A stretch of 7,695 nucleotides of DNA from CAVXYC01 sp046154735 (GTDB lineage: Bacteria; Chloroflexota; UBA6077; JACCZL01). The first letter of the stretch is position 1; every line of letters starts with the position of its first letter. Positions 5,944 to 7,695 of the stretch are shown here, in pieces. The position numbers were made by a program, and so were the translations under genes. The notes beneath the pieces are model-generated. The model made no database searches. It was not told the origin of the DNA and worked only from the letters and a program-made list of their open reading frames with translations. Location of the stretch: NCBI GenBank assembly GCA_046154735.1, contig JBJXFJ010000450.1:1-7695 (forward strand). The letters run 5' to 3'.

Positions 5944-6420
5944 CTAACACGCTGTCTCCTGTGCATCGATTTCGTAGCGGAAGCGAATCTTGGGCAGTGC
6001 CCGCGCGCCCATCCGGACGTAAAAGCCGATACCTAGCTTGTTGTCCACAGGGGTCTGCCATTCCGCTGAGCTGCATCCATGCGCGGCGCAGAACGTACGG
6101 AGCTGTCCGAGAAACAACCGACCAATGCCGCTGCCCCGGTGCGGCTCTCGAATATACAGACAATCCATAGAGGCGAACGGCTCAGCACTCCAGGTTGCAA
6201 AGTCGATCGTCACGGTCATGAATCCGATGAGCTCACCCCCATCTGTCGCGACCCAGCCATAGAGAGCTGCGGGATCCGAGAACAGTGCCAAGCGCCAACG
6301 CTCAACCTGGCCATTCTCGGAGAAGTCGGCCTTCTCGTAGGCCGCGTGCTCACGGCACAGGTCCAGGAGTGCATCAAGGTGGTGCGGCTCAATCGGCTGC
6401 ACTCGGATCGCGTCGTTCAT
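5944..6420 (-). CDS. GNAT-family N-acetyltransferase
   Basis: The 158-residue protein has the length and order of a single GNAT domain. It opens with a first strand and helix (IRVQPIEPHHLDALLDLCRE, 5-24), followed by the YEKADF segment. The central strands (GELIGFMTVTID, 62-73) lead to the acetyl-CoA pyrophosphate loop R95-G-S-G-I-G100. The C-terminal WQTPVDNKLGIGFYVRMGA (121-139) matches the family's conserved 'N..a..fY...GA' ending. It should transfer an acetyl group from acetyl-CoA to an amine in the cytosol; the acceptor is unknown. ATG 6420 or ATG 6424-6426 (two residues longer) may be the start; neither has a strong ribosome-binding site. The frame remains open to about 7116, but those upstream residues do not belong to the domain and overlap another gene. 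A GC-rich hairpin follows the stop. Confidence 0.88.
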   Translation of the reverse strand: MNDAIRVQPIEPHHLDALLDLCREHAAYEKADFSENGQVERWRLALFSDPAALYGWVATDGGELIGFMTVTIDFATWSAEPFASMDCLYIREPHRGSGIGRLFLGQLRTFCAAHGCSSAEWQTPVDNKLGIGFYVRMGARALPKIRFRYEIDAQETAC

Positions 6421-6438
6421 ATCCATCCCAGGATAGTA

Positions 6439-6452
6439 GCCCCGAGAGGGGC
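6439..6452. repeat. Small perfect hairpin in front of the GNAT gene
   Basis: GCCCC (6439-6443) and GGGGC (6448-6452) are perfectly complementary around a 4-base loop (GAGA on the plus strand, TCTC on the minus strand). The stem ends 12 bases before ATG 6426 on the GNAT strand. It could affect translation start or stop transcription coming from upstream. Confidence 0.3.
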
Positions 6453-6925
6453 GTTGATGGCGAACCGTTCCAGGTGCCTCCGCGCGAGGACGGTTGCCGC
6501 CGTCACTGCGAACGGGTCTCCGGTTTGTAGTGACACCGTGGATCGCCACTACCGATGCTATGCCGTCGGACTGGACTAAGAGGGTAGACGCGACGTGTGC
6601 GATGAGCGCTACCGTGTGCTTGCCCAGAATCTCTGAACACAAAGCTACCTCATGAGCGCCGAGCCGATGCAACTGGTTCTGTGTCGCTGCCCCCACGAAG
6701 TCACCACCGATATCTGGGAGGTTCCGGGCCCGCTCTGCGACTGTATCCAACTGATACTCAATTGAATCGACCCGCCCCGCCCAAAGCGCCTGGTAGGGAC
6801 TCGCAGACTGGGACCACGCTCCGCGCGTCAATCCTGCATTCCTTATTGGGTGCGCCTCAGAGTTTCCCAGTGGGGCTGGGCCGGCTTGCCCCCGGGGGCC
6901 GGAAAGCTTTGAATCACACCCTTCA
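6453..6925 (-). other. Unassigned stretch with an open minus-strand frame
   Basis: No recognisable gene fills this region. One minus-strand frame, continuous with the GNAT frame, has no stop across it (about 158 codons). Its middle part (about 6550-6770) has a protein-like mix with runs such as ARNLPDIGGDFVGAATQNQL, yet I cannot match it to a family. The codon-aligned plus frame is open only to 6579, then has stops. The right end contains a GC-rich hairpin. It may be a decayed gene, the far upstream region of the GNAT gene, or chance openness in GC-rich DNA. Confidence 0.4.
6881..6904 (-). terminator. GC-rich palindrome downstream of the RES remnant
   Basis: GCCCCCGGGGGC (6888-6899) is a perfect 12-base palindrome, flanked by further complementary bases (CCGG at 6881-6884 and CCGG at 6899-6902 around a short bulge). 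It lies about 25 bases after the stop of the RES gene on the minus strand. It may end that transcript, but no T-run follows. Confidence 0.3.
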
Positions 6926-7357
6926 TTATTCGCTGAGAGCCACACCCAACACCTGCAAGGCCCGCACGAGATCGACATCATCCGGCGGCACTGGTTCAGG
7001 GGCATCCTTGGCGATGAACCGGGCCCCTTCAAACACCGCCGAGCAGTGCAGCCTGGCATCCAGACGACTCGCATACACCACTCCAGCATACCCATGGTCA
7101 GAGGCCCAGCGCGCAACCGCCTGCGTGAGGCGACGCCACGGGCCCAGCACGGTGCTCAGGTCCAGATCGGGCAAGCCCAGCTCTACCAGCAGTTTCGCCA
7201 ACTCCGCGCGCAATGCCTCGCGTGTCTCGATCGCACGCAGATCCAACCATTCCTGCCCCGGCTGGGGTCGCTTCACGAAACGGAAAAAATCGTACGCTAA
7301 GCTCGAAACGCCCCCCTTGGGGATCACTATCACCCGCACCTTCACTCCAGGAGACAT
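6926..7357 (-). pseudogene. RES-domain protein, C-terminal half only (probable truncated toxin)
   Basis: From ATG 7357 the frame gives 143 residues. Residues about 36-115 match the C-terminal half of RES-domain proteins, the NAD+-degrading toxins of Xre/RES (MbcT/ParT-like) pairs: WLDLRAIETREAL (37-49), then LTQAVARWASDHGYAGVVYASR (78-99) with the conserved Tyr-x-Ser-Arg, and CSAVFEGARF (105-114). Full-length members are usually about 150-240 residues, with an N-terminal segment carrying the NAD-binding arginine and catalytic glutamate; I see no counterpart here. That segment would have to lie where the YCII gene now runs in the opposite direction. The frame is open to 7579, but that part is only the antisense of YCII. 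GTG at 7337-7339, preceded by GGAG, is another possible start. No Xre-like antitoxin gene is next to it. I read it as a remnant; a short functional variant is not excluded. Confidence 0.6.
7349..7353 (+). promoter_or_regulatory. Ribosome binding site of the YCII gene
   Basis: AGGAG ends 10 bases before ATG 7364. It lies inside the first codons of the RES remnant on the other strand, showing how tightly the two starts are packed. Confidence 0.55.
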
Positions 7358-7363
7358 TGAACC

Positions 7364-7639
7364 ATGGCCCTCTTCGTTCTTGAGTTCGCGTTCGATCGAG
7401 ACAATGCACGCCGCATGGAGGTGCGGCCGGCACACCGTGACCACCTGCGCAGCCTGCTGGATGCGGGGAAGCTGGTCATGGCAGGGCCATGGGCAGACGA
7501 TAGTGGTGCCATGATCATCCTGAACATTCAGGATGAGACCGAAGCGCGAGCGATCCTGGCCAACGACCCCTATACCCATGCGGACTGTGTGACCGTCGTC
7601 GCCCTACGAGCCTGGACACCCATTCTCCCAGCGCCATAG
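7364..7639 (+). CDS. YCII-related (YciI-like) small protein
   Basis: The 91-residue protein is a complete YCII domain, a ferredoxin-like alpha/beta fold that usually dimerises. Visible features are the first strand MALFVLEFAF, the conserved R21-x2-H24-x2-HL segment (RPAHRDHLRSL, 21-31), the GKLVMAGPW turn (35-43) with its usual glycine-proline, the strand GAMIILNI (48-55), and the DP pair at 67-68 before the last strand. H24 corresponds to the histidine considered active in YciI-like proteins. The reaction is generally unknown; some relatives act in the breakdown of aromatic compounds. AGGAG 10 bases before the ATG supports the start. The ATG lies only 6 bases from the oppositely directed RES ATG, and no convincing promoter is seen upstream, so its control is unclear. 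A short stem, GGTCG (7642-7646) with CGACC (7652-7656), follows the stop without a T-run. Confidence 0.88.
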   Translation: MALFVLEFAFDRDNARRMEVRPAHRDHLRSLLDAGKLVMAGPWADDSGAMIILNIQDETEARAILANDPYTHADCVTVVALRAWTPILPAP

Positions 7640-7695
7640 GCGGTCGCTGCACGACCAGGAAGCGCGTCGTGACGGCGTCAGAATAGCGTCCACTC

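Noticed and set aside
6427..7116. N-terminal extension of the GNAT protein to 390 residues
   Set aside because: The extension overlaps the RES coding region in another frame and carries no domain, while the GNAT fold is complete from ATG 6420.
6681..7514. Plus-strand open frame of 277 codons
   Set aside because: It crosses the RES and YCII genes, has a low-complexity Arg/Ser/Pro-rich composition and shows no motif, typical of a shadow frame.
7358..7579. N-terminal extension of the RES remnant to 217 residues
   Set aside because: These 74 codons are only the antisense of the well-supported YCII gene and do not resemble the RES N-terminus.
1..7695. CRISPR array, tRNA, rRNA, insertion sequence or integrase
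   Set aside because: No regularly spaced repeats, T-loop-like motifs, transposase or recombinase motifs, or terminal inverted repeats with target duplications were seen on either strand.

Overview
The window is moderately GC-rich bacterial DNA (somewhat under 60% G+C by eye, not computed). Genes are short, mostly single transcription units on both strands, with classic sigma70-like promoters and GTG/TTG starts. The content (an oxidoreductase, a VapBC module, an MFS carrier, a CDGSH protein, a GNAT, a RES-domain remnant and a YCII protein) fits the accessory part of a free-living environmental bacterium. I see no rRNA, tRNA or phylum-specific gene, so I do not assign a taxon.

Layout from left to right. 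A complete Gfo/Idh/MocA-type (Gal80-like) oxidoreductase runs on the minus strand (2-1099). An AbrB/MazE-type antitoxin and a VapC PIN toxin follow on the plus strand with a 4-base overlap (1332-1954). They are driven by a promoter that seems to start transcription at the antitoxin ATG, that is, a leaderless mRNA. A 12-TM MFS carrier lies on the minus strand (2128-3462). It is divergent from a small CDGSH [2Fe-2S] protein on the plus strand (3633-3839), which has a clear promoter and ribosome-binding site. A near-perfect 22-bp hairpin (3848-3897) separates the CDGSH gene from a convergent, unrecognised 582-codon minus-strand gene (3933-5681). The N-terminal two thirds of that protein look like a class I glutamine-amidotransferase/ThuA-type fold.

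The right third is looser. A GNAT acetyltransferase (5944-6420) and the C-terminal half of a RES-domain protein (6926-7357) lie on the minus strand. About 500 bases between them hold no recognisable gene, but the GNAT frame stays open through them. The RES fragment starts only 6 bases from the start of an oppositely directed YCII-domain gene (7364-7639). This leaves no room for a promoter or for the missing RES N-terminus, so it looks like a recombination scar.

The genes do not form one pathway. The functional groupings visible are the VapBC operon, the divergent MFS/CDGSH pair, and possibly a remnant of a RES-Xre toxin system. The points most worth following are the leaderless vapBC promoter with its repeats, the large uncharacterised ThuA-like protein, the long hairpin, and the truncated RES gene.
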